A stretch of 32,802 nt of DNA from Bacillota bacterium (GCA_003973385.1 QNYK01000070.1:1-32802); one strand, 5' to 3'; counted from the stretch's first letter, positions 1-8,927 are shown. Notes: a model not told the origin generated them from the letters alone. A program made the numbers and translations.

Positions 1-511
1 CACCAGCGCACTCATCGGGAGTAGGACAGCCGCCGGGAGTAATGGTCAAAGTACCAGGACCCTCTTCGCCAGCACCCCAGCCACCGACTCGCAACAGGTA
101 AGTCGTTCCAGCGGTGACCGGTATATCGGTGAGTTTGGAGTCGAAACCCTGACAACCAGCAGCGTCACCACCGTCGCCGTCACAGGCGAGCAGGTTGAGA
201 GCACCGCAGCCACCATCGTACATGGCGAGGTCGGTATCGAAACTAGCTCCATCGCAGGTCTCGACGGTCACGGTTGTGCAAGAGCCAGCGGTCCAGGAGT
301 ACCAGCCGTCGGCCAGGTTCTGACCATAAGCGTTGGCACAACCTGTCGGATTCGGCTCGGCACTGGAGGTGTAGCCGCTGGTGTCGATCGCATTGGCGCC
401 ATCAACTACTGGACTTGCGGTCGCACATTCATCATCCGCATGCACTACAGGACTTGCGATGACAAGCGCAGCGATCGCGGCGATGGTCATACAGAAACGA
501 TAAACACTCAT
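1..511 (-). CDS. Secreted repeat protein, PPC-like beta domain (3' end off window)
   Basis: The reading frame opens at an ATG at 511 with GGAAGG about 10 nt upstream and runs 170 codons to the window edge without a stop, so the C-terminus is missing. The N-terminus is a Sec signal peptide (MSVYRFCMTIAAIAALVIAS, cleavage likely after VVHA). Next comes one cysteine-rich, acidic beta-domain of about 125 residues. It starts DECATA and contains NAIDTSG, DGWYSW, SFDTDLAMYDG, CDGDGGDAAGCQGFDS and LLRVGGWGAGEEGPGTLTI. The same module occurs three times in the large protease at 20579-24352; its second copy is the closest match and is similar even at DNA level. These resemble pre-peptidase C-terminal (PPC) domains of exported proteins. 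Function is unknown; export to the periplasm or cell surface is inferred. Cysteine spacing suggests disulfides. Confidence 0.85.
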   Translation of the reverse strand, partial: MSVYRFCMTIAAIAALVIASPVVHADDECATASPVVDGANAIDTSGYTSSAEPNPTGCANAYGQNLADGWYSWTAGSCTTVTVETCDGASFDTDLAMYDGGCGALNLLACDGDGGDAAGCQGFDSKLTDIPVTAGTTYLLRVGGWGAGEEGPGTLTITPGGCPTPDECAG

Positions 512-931
512 GGGAAGGCCTTCCTTCTGTTCTCGAAGCGGTATCGGTGTCTCGAGCCTCGATGGTGAGGCCGATAACCGGAAATTCAGGTGAACAAACC
601 AATTTGCAATTTGTAATGCGCGAGAGCCGCAGGAAAGACCACCACCTCCCGATAGTGGGAGGACGCAGCTGATTTCTTGAAGTACACCTCGCTCAGCCCA
701 AGCAATTCGAAGGGAGAGTCCTCCGAACCGTATCTACAACTTTATTGGACGATGGCGAGTTTAGCAACCGGGTCATTTGAGAGAGTGCTGTCAGATGTGA
801 ATCTCGGGGAGGGAAGGTCAGATGTTGTCGCCCAGAATCACCAACATCCGGCAATAAGTTCTTATTTTCCGGTGGGTAATGACAATTGTAGCAGCCCGGG
901 AAGGTCTCGAATGGCGGCCTGGTTCCTCGAT
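512..931. other. Intergenic region without a supported gene
   Basis: This 420-bp stretch lies upstream of the secreted protein at 1-511 and downstream of the sulfatase. Open frames here have no recognisable protein content and overlap the sulfatase antisense. It holds two small inverted repeats: CCTCCC-GATAGT-GGGAGG at 645-662, and AATAAG-TT-CTTATT at 853-866, which lies just past the sulfatase stop. The AT-rich patch near 590-620, including a tandem CAATTTG heptamer, is the likeliest promoter area for the leftward gene. No clear -35/-10 pair could be assigned. Confidence 0.5.
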
Positions 932-2362
932 TCAGGGGCGAGATCGCTCCTTCTCACGCCCAAAAAAACCGGGCCGATGCTTCTCGACCTGATTTTTTCT
1001 CCAGATCTCTCCCGTTTGCCAGGAGGGTTCGGTCAGTTGCTGCTCCCAATCTTGCAAGCGCGCCGACAGATCGGACACGACTTCAGCATGATCGAGCGAC
1101 ACGTCGTTTCGTTCGCCGGGGTCATCCTGAAGGTGGAACAGTTGCGGCGAGAGTCCCTCGACGCGGATCAACTTCCAGGGACCGCTGCGAACCGCAGCAG
1201 CCACGGACCGTCTCCAGAACAGGGCATCGTGCGGTGGATCCGGATCAGCGCCTGCCAGATGTCTGGAGATGTCGACCCCATCGAGATCCTGGTGCGAGTC
1301 CGGGTCTGCCCCGGCGGCGGCGAGAAGCGTTGCGGCGATGTCGAGGGTGCTGATCGGATGCAGGTGCCGGGTTCCGGCAGGGATCTTATCGGGCCAACGC
1401 ACCGTCCATGGCACCCGGATGCCCCCTTCGAACTTGGAGCCCTTCATGCCGCGCAGGGGACCGTTATCGCTGGCGTTATTGGTGGCTCCGCCATTGTCGT
1501 TGAGAAACATGACGATGGTGTCTTCGCCGAGTCCCTCGTCATCGATGGTCTGGAGTACCTCCCCGACGGCACGATCGAGGGCGATGGTCATCGCCAGTAA
1601 CTGTCTCCTCTTGTTCTGGATGCCAGGGGAGACCTGTTCGAGGTCTGCATCGAGGGCTTGCATCGGAGTGTGCACGGCATTGAAGGCGACATAGAGGAAG
1701 AACGGTTCGTCGCTGTGCTCGCGGATGAATCGAGAAGCGGCAGTACCGATGGCATCGGTGACGTAGGGATCCGGCAGTGGCGCAGGAGCGTCGCCATCGA
1801 GCCAGACGGTTCTGCGCGCCAGCGATGCACGGTCATGGTAAGTTCGCGAGCCGCCCAGGAAGCCCTGAAAACTATCGAAGCCGCGCTGTCGCGGCCGATA
1901 GGGTGGCTCCTCACCCAGATGCCACTTACCCACGGCACCGGTGGCATATCCGAGCCGTTTCAATCGATCTGCGATGGTGCGCTCGGTCAGCGCCAATCCC
2001 AGACCAGAGCCCGCAGGCAGATTCATCTCGTGGCCGAAGCGTTGCGGGTATCTTCCGGTCAACAATCCAGCTCGTGATGGGCTGCAAACCGAGGCACACA
2101 CGTATCCCTGTTCGCACACCACGCCCTGGCGGGCGATCTGATCGATGTGGGGGGTTTCTATCTGGCTCAACCCGGTGAATCCAAAATCGCTGTAACCGGC
2201 ATCGTCTGCGAGCAAGATCACCATCGACGGGGGACGCTTGGAGAAACTACCGAAACGAGAGCGGATGCCCTGGCAACCGCCGGCGATCACCAGCAACAAC
2301 ACCAGCGACAAGCAGTTTCGGGCGTGTCGGCCGCATGGACGCCGAAACTGCAGGGGCAACAT
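932..2362 (-). CDS. Sulfatase (formylglycine-dependent, arylsulfatase family), probable lipoprotein
   Basis: This 476-residue protein carries the type I sulfatase signature C93-S-P-S-R97. The cysteine is the one converted to C-alpha-formylglycine in this family. Other family residues are the metal-binding aspartates in LADDAGY (D53/D54), K146 and H148 in GKWHLG, H231 in NAVHTPM, and D289/N290 in FLNDNGG. It hydrolyses a sulfate ester; the substrate cannot be read from sequence, but many planctomycete sulfatases act on sulfated polysaccharides. A hydrophobic N-terminus ending VIAGGC30 suggests a lipoprotein, although the lipobox is imperfect. The ATG lies 5 nt after the transketolase stop, so the two are probably co-transcribed. 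Length is normal for the family and the stop is TGA. Cys-type sulfatases need a maturation enzyme, and none is in the window. Confidence 0.93.
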   Translation of the reverse strand: MLPLQFRRPCGRHARNCLSLVLLLVIAGGCQGIRSRFGSFSKRPPSMVILLADDAGYSDFGFTGLSQIETPHIDQIARQGVVCEQGYVCASVCSPSRAGLLTGRYPQRFGHEMNLPAGSGLGLALTERTIADRLKRLGYATGAVGKWHLGEEPPYRPRQRGFDSFQGFLGGSRTYHDRASLARRTVWLDGDAPAPLPDPYVTDAIGTAASRFIREHSDEPFFLYVAFNAVHTPMQALDADLEQVSPGIQNKRRQLLAMTIALDRAVGEVLQTIDDEGLGEDTIVMFLNDNGGATNNASDNGPLRGMKGSKFEGGIRVPWTVRWPDKIPAGTRHLHPISTLDIAATLLAAAGADPDSHQDLDGVDISRHLAGADPDPPHDALFWRRSVAAAVRSGPWKLIRVEGLSPQLFHLQDDPGERNDVSLDHAEVVSDLSARLQDWEQQLTEPSWQTGEIWRKNQVEKHRPGFFGREKERSRP

Positions 2363-2367
2363 CGGCG

Positions 2368-4311
2368 CTACTGCCGCTCGAGGGCGAAGGCCTGGACCCG
2401 TTCACGGATCGATTCTGAATCGAGGCCGCAGTGACGATACACCTCGACGGAGGGTCCGCTGGGGGCGTACTGTTCGACGCCGATTCGCAACTGTGGGATC
2501 GCCGTTCCGGCGCCAAACAACGCCTCTGCGATGCAGTTGCCGAGTCCGGTGCGGACCGAGTGGTCCTCGACGGTGACGACAAATGGCTGCTGCGCCAGCG
2601 AAGCGATGCATGAAGCATCGAGATCGGTCGGCGTCGCAGCATGTGCGAGACCGATATCGAGTCCCTCTCCTCGGAGCGAATCGACGGCATCGAGGGCCTG
2701 ACCGGTCGGAGTGCCCATCGCCACCACCATGCCTGCGGTTCCGGTGCGGATGAGATCGAGTCTTCCGGGTGTGAAGGTGTATTCACCGCCGAAGAAGGGC
2801 GCGCCCGCCTCGTCAGTGATGGTGTTCAGTTTCGATCGTCCCATGCCGATGAAGGCCATCCCCGATGTGGTCAGTGCATGTCGGACGATACGATCGGTCT
2901 GATTGGGATCAGCGGGAACGAAGATGCGCATTCCGAAGATGTTTCTCAACAAGCCGACATAGTCGATGCACTGGTGGGTTTTTCCATCTTCTCCGACATC
3001 GAGTCCGAGATGGGTGCAGGCGATCTTCAGGTTGGCGTGATTGATGTCACTGAGGCGGTGCTGATTGTAGGTCTCGCAGACGCCAAAGACGCCGAAGTCA
3101 GCGAATACCGTCGTCACCTCGCAGGTCGAGAGCGCCCCGGCGCAGGTGGCGGTGTGGTGTTCCTGGATGCCCGACTGAAAGAAACGATCGGGAAATTGCT
3201 TGTGGAATGCGCCCAACTTGACCGAGCCTTCGAGGTCGCAGTCGAAGGCGGCCATCGGTGGCGAGAGGGTCCCATCGGAAGATGCACGGGCGACATCGTG
3301 GATCGCCTGGCCAAATGCGCTGCGACAATCGGTCTTCTGATCGACGGCGTAAGTGACTGGCTCTCCGCCATCGAGGGCAGGAACCTTGTTTGGCATCGAA
3401 GGCACACTGCTGGGTGGTCGCCGCAGGCGCCTCTCTTGCAGCGGTTCGAGATCCCAGAGCGCAGTATCTTCACCCAGTTCCTCGATGGCCCTGGCGAGTT
3501 CTTCCGGATTCAGTGCGCGGCCGTGGAAATCGGACAGGTTCTCCATGAAGGAGATTCCCTTGCCCATGACGGTGTGGGCGATGATGCACCAGGGCCGCTG
3601 ATCGTCCTTTTTCGCCTGTTGCAGGGCAGCGAAGATCTGCTGGGGATCATGTCCGTCCACCTCGACGACACGCCAGCCATCCGCTTCCCAGCCCAGCGCG
3701 ATCTGCTGCGGCATGATCTCCTCGGTTTCACCGCCGATCTGTAACTGGTTTCGATCGATGATGGCTGTGATCTCGTGGAGACCGTACTTGACGACAAAGC
3801 GGCGCGCCTCGGCGATTTGCCCCTTCTGTTGCTCGCCATCGCCCATCGGTACGAAGGCACTGCAATTTCGTCCGTGGATCCTCTCTCCCAGCACCATTCC
3901 GCAGGCGGCAGAGAGCCCCTGTCCGAGATTGCCGGTGGTCCACTCGACGCCGGGAATCTCGCGCTCGATGTGACCCTCGAAAAGATTCTGAGTACTTCGA
4001 AACGACGAGATCGCCTCTTCCCCATCGATGAATCCCATTTCAGCGAGCACCGAGTAGACACCGGGTGAGGTATGACCGTGACTGACCACGATGCGATCTC
4101 TTCCATCCATCCAGGGATTCTCTGCCTCGACCCGGGCACACGACCACAGCACCAGGTACAGGTCGAGGGACGAGAGCGATCCCCCCGGGTGACCGGAAGC
4201 GGCCAGGCTCGTCATCTGGATGATGGCTCTTCGACATCGTTGCACGGCATCCTGATGCCAGCGCAGGTGTTCTTCGGAGAGGCAGGGAGCATCGAATGAA
4301 CTGCGGACCAT
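2368..4311 (-). CDS. tkt: Transketolase
   Basis: This 647-residue single-chain thiamine-diphosphate enzyme transfers two-carbon ketol units in the pentose phosphate pathway. The N-terminal TPP domain shows GHPGGS (40-45), SHGHTSPG, and GDGE (157-160) followed by N188, which is the GDG-X(25-30)-N cofactor/Mg motif. The pyrimidine-binding domain shows the catalytic glutamate E384 in GIQEHHTATCAGAL, and HLGLDVGEDGKTHQ. A C-terminal transketolase domain follows. The start is the ATG at 4311 with a strong GGGAGGA 7 nt upstream. The leader carries three tandem 16-bp repeats (4339-4386). The gene is first in a two-gene unit with the sulfatase, and that pairing makes no obvious metabolic sense. DXP synthase is excluded by overall motif order. 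Confidence 0.95.
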   Translation of the reverse strand: MVRSSFDAPCLSEEHLRWHQDAVQRCRRAIIQMTSLAASGHPGGSLSSLDLYLVLWSCARVEAENPWMDGRDRIVVSHGHTSPGVYSVLAEMGFIDGEEAISSFRSTQNLFEGHIEREIPGVEWTTGNLGQGLSAACGMVLGERIHGRNCSAFVPMGDGEQQKGQIAEARRFVVKYGLHEITAIIDRNQLQIGGETEEIMPQQIALGWEADGWRVVEVDGHDPQQIFAALQQAKKDDQRPWCIIAHTVMGKGISFMENLSDFHGRALNPEELARAIEELGEDTALWDLEPLQERRLRRPPSSVPSMPNKVPALDGGEPVTYAVDQKTDCRSAFGQAIHDVARASSDGTLSPPMAAFDCDLEGSVKLGAFHKQFPDRFFQSGIQEHHTATCAGALSTCEVTTVFADFGVFGVCETYNQHRLSDINHANLKIACTHLGLDVGEDGKTHQCIDYVGLLRNIFGMRIFVPADPNQTDRIVRHALTTSGMAFIGMGRSKLNTITDEAGAPFFGGEYTFTPGRLDLIRTGTAGMVVAMGTPTGQALDAVDSLRGEGLDIGLAHAATPTDLDASCIASLAQQPFVVTVEDHSVRTGLGNCIAEALFGAGTAIPQLRIGVEQYAPSGPSVEVYRHCGLDSESIRERVQAFALERQ

Positions 4312-4338
4312 CTTGGTTCCTCCCGGGAACAGGGGCTT

Positions 4339-4386
4339 GTTGAATCTCTCTGGCGTTGAATCTATCTGGCGTTGAATCTATCTGGT
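4339..4386. repeat. Three tandem 16-bp direct repeats in the transketolase leader
   Basis: The unit is GTTGAATCTATCTGGC. Copy 1 (4339-4354) differs at one base (CTC for CTA), copy 2 (4355-4370) is exact, and copy 3 (4371-4386) ends in T instead of C. The block ends 28 nt upstream of the transketolase ATG and lies in the region between it and the divergent dehydratase gene. It could be an iterated regulator site or replication slippage; the sequence does not decide. Confidence 0.9.
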
Positions 4387-4574
4387 ACTGGAGCCTGACG
4401 ATGGGGGGATGAGTTTCCACCGGGCCGCCCACCACTTCATCCTGGTTGTCGCCAGGTAGTGGCTGGTGCTGCTGCTCCCCCTCCTCGATGCTGAGTACGA
4501 TAGGCAGTCCACCGGGAGCCATCAAGGATGCCGCAGGATCGATGGGTCCGGTGGTCACGGAAGGAAACCTCATC

Positions 4575-5561
4575 GTGGGAGCCGGAGCAAGATTGAGCCA
4601 GATGGCGACGATGGCCCGTGCGGCGAGGGTCGAGATCGGCGACCTGGTCTCCTGTACCCCCGTGCGGGAGGTCCCCGCTGAACTATTACCGCCCGGACCC
4701 GATCGATTGGTGCTGAAACTGGAAAATCAGCAGGTTTCGGGCTCCTTCAAGGCGAGGGGGGCGGCTCACTTCATCGCCCGGTTGCTGGCGCAGCAGACCC
4801 CTGCAGGAGTGCTGACCTACTCCAGCGGCAATCATGGTCGGGCAGTAGCAGAGGCGGCTGCGCGGCAGGGGTTGGCGGCTCTGGTGGTGGCCCCCGACAG
4901 CATCGATCGGGTCAAGGCGGCAGCGGTGATCGAGGCGGGGGCGGAACTGGTCAAGGTGGGCCCGACCACCGACGAGCGCAAGCTTCGCGCCGAGCAGATC
5001 GCGGCAGAGCGCGGCTGGGTGCTCGTGCCTCCCTTCGATCACGAGTGGATCATCTCGGGACAGGGCACTCTGGTGCTGGAACTGATGGAACAGATCGGCA
5101 CCTTCGAGCATCTGTGGTTACCGGTCGGAGGTGGCGGGCTCGCAGCGGGCTGTGCTGCAGTGGCATCGGTCGAGATGCCGGAGTGTCAGGTTCACACCGT
5201 CGAGCCGGAAGGATCTGCGGCTCTGGCGAGGTCGCTGCAGGCCGATCAGCGTCTACACCTGGAAGAGACGGTGTCGGAGGCCGATGGCCTGCTGCCGTTG
5301 ACGATCGGGGAACTCAACTGGGAACTGCTGAGCCGTGCTGGAGTGGCTGCCGAGGTGATCAGTGAGGGGCAACTGATGGCCAGCCTGTCGATTCTGCACC
5401 AGCGACTGGAGATCCTGGCGGAGCCGAGCGGATGCTGTTCGTCGGCACCACTGCTGGCGCCTCGCTCCGGAGCCGCACTTCCAGGGGGCACACATGTTGC
5501 GGTGGTGAGTGGTGGTAATGTCTCCAGTGAACGGCTGGCGAGGCTGCTCTCGCCGCAGTGA
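4575..5561 (+). CDS. PLP-dependent serine/threonine dehydratase or serine racemase family protein
   Basis: This fold-type II PLP enzyme deaminates serine or threonine to the 2-oxo acid, or racemises serine; sequence alone does not separate these. The Schiff-base lysine is in SGSFKARGA, the phosphate loop is PVGGGGLAAG, substrate-loop residues are in TYSSGNHGRAVAEAA, and the C-terminus has SGGNVS. QGTLVLEL matches the conserved GQGT segment of this family. I chose the GTG at 4575 because GGAAGG sits about 9 nt upstream, giving 328 residues, normal for the family. ATGs at 4542, 4602 and 4611 are alternatives. There is no ACT regulatory domain, so this is the short, catabolic-like type. The amino-acid symporter frame opens at its stop codon, suggesting joint uptake and breakdown of amino acids. 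Confidence 0.9.
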   Translation: MGAGARLSQMATMARAARVEIGDLVSCTPVREVPAELLPPGPDRLVLKLENQQVSGSFKARGAAHFIARLLAQQTPAGVLTYSSGNHGRAVAEAAARQGLAALVVAPDSIDRVKAAAVIEAGAELVKVGPTTDERKLRAEQIAAERGWVLVPPFDHEWIISGQGTLVLELMEQIGTFEHLWLPVGGGGLAAGCAAVASVEMPECQVHTVEPEGSAALARSLQADQRLHLEETVSEADGLLPLTIGELNWELLSRAGVAAEVISEGQLMASLSILHQRLEILAEPSGCCSSAPLLAPRSGAALPGGTHVAVVSGGNVSSERLARLLSPQ

Positions 5562-5671
5562 CCCCCGCCGAGGTCGCACCTCGACCCTTGTTTCACCGCC
5601 TCCGATTGCCTAGTGTCCGGCTCCGGCGGGGCTCCCTCGCCGCTCTCAGTCACCAGGGAAGGAACAGCACC

Positions 5672-7438
5672 TTGGACCAGTTCTGGATGTTCATCACCGA
5701 GATTGGCAAGTTGATCTGGAGTCCCCCGACCTTCATCGGATTGCTGGGAGCGGGAGTGCTCTTCACGGTGTGGAGTCGTTTTACCCAGTATCGAATCATG
5801 ACCCATGGCATCAATGTGATCCGGGGTATCTACGACGATCCCGATGACCCGGGAGCGATCAACCACTTCCAGGCACTGTCGGCGGCCTTGTCGGCGACGG
5901 TAGGTCTCGGCAACATCGGTGGCGTGGCACTGGCCATCTCTCTCGGCGGGCCAGGAGCGCTGTTCTGGATGTGGGTGGTCGGTTTCTTCGGCATGGCACT
6001 CAAGACCATCGAGATCACCTTGGCGATGATGTTTCGCGACACCTCGGATCCCGACAATCCGAGCGGTGGAGCGATGCATGTCGTACGCCATGTGATGGGC
6101 AAGAAGGGCGGCATGTGGGCGACGATGGGCAGCGTCATCGGAGGCATCTTCTGTGTCACCCTGATCATCTCCACCATCACCGGCGGCAACATGTTCCAGG
6201 CCTGGAATGTCGCCATTCTGACCGAGAGCTACTTCGGAGTGCCGAAGATCGCGACCGGCATCATCCTCGCACTGGTCGTGGGGATGGTGATCATCGGTGG
6301 CATTCGACGCATCGGTACGGTGGCAGGGAAACTGGTTCCGGTGATGTGCCTGCTGTACCTGATCGCTGGCATCGCGGTGCTGGTGGTGAAGGCGGGTGAG
6401 ATTCCAGCGACCTTTGCGCTGATCTTCCAGAGTGCCTTCGCGCCGCTCGAATCGCAGGGGGCTTTTGTCGGGGGTACGCTGGGATTTGCCTTCATGGTCG
6501 GCATGAAGCGTGCGCTCTTCTCCAACGAGGCGGGGCAGGGATCGGCCCCCATCGCCCACGCAGCAGCCAAGACGGCAGAACCCGCCCGTGAGGGGATCGT
6601 CGGTGGCATCGGCCCCTTCATCGACACCATCTGTATCTGCACCCTGACCGCACTGGTGATCCTCACCACCGGAACCTGGAATCGAGAGGCGATCGGACCG
6701 TTGGGGGCAGAGGTGCAACTCATCGAGGCGGCCGAGAGTGATAGCGCATTTCACTACGAGGTGAAGACCACTGCATCGATCAGTGATCTCCCCGATCAGC
6801 AACATGGTCCCTGGGCCAAGGGAGACAAGGTCTTCCTGCTGGCAGAGGTGACCGGACTGAAGAGTAGCGACACGGGAGCATCCACGATCAAGATCAAGGG
6901 CAAGATCGTGGCGATTCCAGCCAACCCGGATGCCGCGGAAGCGCTGGCCATCAAGTGGGCTGCCGTGGAACTGGCCAAGAGTACCTGGGATGGAATTCCC
7001 GGAGAGATCAACATTCAGCAGGTCGAAGGTGGCGGTGCGGGGGTATTCAAGGAACACGAGGGAGCGCAGTTGACGGCGATCGCCTTTGACCGTGTTTTCG
7101 ATGGTCTCGGCAAGTACCTGGTGACACTCGCGGCGTGGCTCTTTGCCATCTCGACGATGATCTCCTGGTGCTACTACGGCGAGAAGGGAGTCACTTACCT
7201 GTTCGGGATGGCAGGTGTACTTCCCTACAAGATCGCATTCCTGATCCTCGCCATCGTCGGAGCCACCAGCATCGATGACACCACGCAGATGCTGCTGCTG
7301 GCAGATCTCGGCACCGGCACGATGCTGGTGGTCAACATCCCCATCGTCTTGATACTGGGGGGACTCGCCGTGGCATCGCTTCGGGAATACGACCGCAAGC
7401 TGAAGGCGGGCGAATTCCCGCGCAACGATGAGAAATGA
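5672..7438 (+). CDS. Sodium:alanine (AGCS) family amino-acid symporter with an extra inserted domain
   Basis: This is an inner-membrane carrier of the alanine/glycine:cation symporter family. Family motifs are the N-terminal DQFWMFITEIGKLIW, then ALSATVGLGNIGGVALAISLGGPGALFWMW, SNEAGQGSAPIAHAAAKT, and WCYYGEKGVTYLFG. I chose the TTG at 5672: AGGGAAGGA precedes it at good spacing and the resulting N-terminus matches the family. The frame itself opens at 5558 (GTG), overlapping the dehydratase stop. At 588 residues it is longer than usual. The excess is a hydrophilic stretch of about 125 residues (roughly 340-463), inserted between LTTGTW and the conserved GAQLTAIAFDRVF segment, where relatives have a short loop. 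The insert includes a short beta-rich part (KVFLLAEVTGL...TIKIKGKIVAI). Substrate (alanine, glycine or serine) is inferred. Confidence 0.92.
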   Translation: MDQFWMFITEIGKLIWSPPTFIGLLGAGVLFTVWSRFTQYRIMTHGINVIRGIYDDPDDPGAINHFQALSAALSATVGLGNIGGVALAISLGGPGALFWMWVVGFFGMALKTIEITLAMMFRDTSDPDNPSGGAMHVVRHVMGKKGGMWATMGSVIGGIFCVTLIISTITGGNMFQAWNVAILTESYFGVPKIATGIILALVVGMVIIGGIRRIGTVAGKLVPVMCLLYLIAGIAVLVVKAGEIPATFALIFQSAFAPLESQGAFVGGTLGFAFMVGMKRALFSNEAGQGSAPIAHAAAKTAEPAREGIVGGIGPFIDTICICTLTALVILTTGTWNREAIGPLGAEVQLIEAAESDSAFHYEVKTTASISDLPDQQHGPWAKGDKVFLLAEVTGLKSSDTGASTIKIKGKIVAIPANPDAAEALAIKWAAVELAKSTWDGIPGEINIQQVEGGGAGVFKEHEGAQLTAIAFDRVFDGLGKYLVTLAAWLFAISTMISWCYYGEKGVTYLFGMAGVLPYKIAFLILAIVGATSIDDTTQMLLLADLGTGTMLVVNIPIVLILGGLAVASLREYDRKLKAGEFPRNDEK

Positions 7439-7573
7439 CACCGATGAGAGATGACGGACGCGGTCAGAATGGGGCCAGCGAGCTGCAATTCGTGACTTTG
7501 CTGTGCTGGCGGGACAGATCGTGCAGGAAGGTTGAATGAAGGCGACGTAAGTCAAGCATCTGGCTATAGATAC

Positions 7574-7602
7574 AAAAAAAACACGGTCCCGAGGGAACCG
7601 TG
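7574..7602 (-). terminator. Rho-independent terminator of the DUF1573 selenoprotein gene
   Basis: Read on the minus strand, a stem of CACGGT plus CCC (one bulged base) closes a tiny loop and is followed directly by eight T residues (A-run 7574-7581 on the plus strand). It lies 63 nt past the stop of the leftward DUF1573 gene. The plus-strand side has no T-tract, so it mainly serves the leftward unit, although the hairpin also sits between convergent genes. Confidence 0.85.
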
Positions 7603-7664
7603 CCGTATACTCATAGCCCTCTGAACAAGGGATTTACCTCGAGAAAATCAAAAAAAACCTCAAA

Positions 7665-8927
7665 TCACGGTTTTGGCGGCGGTTTCGGGGTCTGATTTTC
7701 TCTTCCTGGACCCACAGGAGGTGAAATCGGCTTCACCTGGCCGATGCGCGGTTTGACGACGCCAGGCCTCGGAAGTGGCTGGAGGCCTGGACGCGGCTTC
7801 ACCTTGGTGCGAGTGGGTGAGGTCCGATTTGGCGGAGTTCGGGTCGGATTGACGGCGAACTGGGCGTAGAGCCGTGCTGTGACCTCGGGCATCGACTTGA
7901 GATCGGTCTGGATGCGCAGTGTGCCGCGGATCGACCGCTCGGGGCGACTCTCGATCACCTCGACACTCACGACATATCTCTGGGCGTTTCGCACCTTTCG
8001 CTGAGTGATCCGAAATACACCCTCAGGTGCATCATCGACCGAGATACTCGTGATATTGAAGGTGGTCTCAGGAGATGTGGCAAAGATCTGCAGATCTCTC
8101 TTCACCGGGGCCGAGCCCGGCTGCTTGAGGCGCTGCGTGTCCTTCGCCTGGAACACGATGTTACCTCGCGGAATTACCGTGATGGGAGCCTGATGGTCAA
8201 TCGTCACGGGAACCGTGGTCGATCGCATCTCTCCATCGCTGCACATCACCTCGATATTGATGATGTCGCGAGTCATTCCAGGTATCAGTGCAGGAGCTGC
8301 GGAGACGGTGATCTCGTACTTCTCTCCCGCGGTCACCTCGACGATCCCTTCGAGAGTCACTTGATTCTTGGCTGCCGACACATCGGTGACGGTGATGTCC
8401 AGCTCTGTACCCTTGGTAAGGACGAATTTACCCGTCAGTTGCGATCCAGCCTCGCCTCGCAGGACAATAGCGTTGGGTGCTGCCTTGATCACCTGGCGCA
8501 GGATGCCATGGATGTTGAGGCGGATCGTCGGCTGTCGTGGATCGTTGCAGCTGACGGTGGCATATTTACGAACCGTTTCGGTTCTGAGTTTCGAGGTGTC
8601 GACGCTCAACGAGATCTCACCCTCCCCACCGGGGAGGACTTCGCGGGTGAAGGTCCCGCGACTGCAGCCTCAGCCAGGTTTCACATTGGTGATGCGAAGC
8701 ACCGCAGTGCCGGTATTTCGGAAGCGGTAGGTGTGCAGCACCTTGGTGCCTTGCAGCACGGTTCCCCAATCGTGGCTGAGTTCATCGAAGGAGATCCTGG
8801 CGCCCACCTCGGCAGGAGGGGGCGGGGGGCCCAGATCATTGTCTCCGAGTTGCACGGCAGCGATCGGTGTCTGACCGATCGACAGTGCCAGGAGCAACAC
8901 CAGCAGCCAGGAAATGGCATCTTTCAA
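7665..8927 (-). CDS. Exported DUF1573 protein with in-frame TGA read as selenocysteine (probable new selenoprotein)
   Basis: A single frame runs across one in-frame TGA at 8670-8672 to a stop at 7665. Upstream of the TGA are a signal peptide and the start of a DUF1573 domain (SHDWGTVLQGT...HTYRFRNTGTAVLRITNVKPG). Downstream the domain continues directly (GCSRGTFTREVLPGGEGEISLSVDTSKL). The TGA replaces the first cysteine of the family CGC motif, and the neighbouring paralogue reads TSTCGCTS there. Read through with Sec, the product is about 420 residues with Sec86. A 7-bp hairpin follows the TGA (8641-8661). The start is uncertain. I used the TTG at 8927, which gives a good signal peptide (KDAISWLLVLLLALSIGQTPIAA); ATGs at 8975 and 8987 are alternatives. 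The last ~65 residues are proline- and basic-rich. Function is unknown; the U-G-C pair suggests redox chemistry outside the cytoplasm. The alternatives, a nonsense mutation or a sequencing error, are less likely given the exact position and the TGA in the TlpA-like gene. Confidence 0.85.
8641..8661 (-). promoter_or_regulatory. Candidate bacterial SECIS hairpin, DUF1573 gene
   Basis: On the minus strand, UCGCGGG and CCCGCGA pair perfectly (7 bp) around the loop ACCUUCA. The stem begins 8 nt after the TGA and the loop 15 nt after it, close to the spacing in E. coli fdhF. If the top G-C pair opens, the loop starts with G, as bacterial SECIS models expect. Function is inferred from geometry. Confidence 0.65.
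8670..8672 (-). other. In-frame TGA, putative selenocysteine codon (DUF1573 protein Sec86)
   Basis: The codon follows AAACCTGGC (K-P-G) and precedes GGCTGC (G-C). It replaces the first cysteine of the CGC motif. The frame is open on both sides and homologous to the intact paralogue at 9071-10183. Confidence 0.85.

Noticed and set aside
677-1600. A 307-codon plus-strand frame antisense to the sulfatase
   Set aside because: It overlaps the well-supported sulfatase and has no recognisable protein features.
5246-7555. A 769-codon open frame antisense to the symporter (minus strand)
   Set aside because: It is the high-GC mirror of the real symporter and dehydratase genes; its product is low-complexity (His, Asp, Arg rich) without domains.
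8610-8672. DUF1573 and TlpA-like genes as simple pseudogenes
   Set aside because: Each has only one interruption, in frame, at a redox cysteine, with intact sequence, signals and downstream hairpin. Random decay would rarely do this twice.
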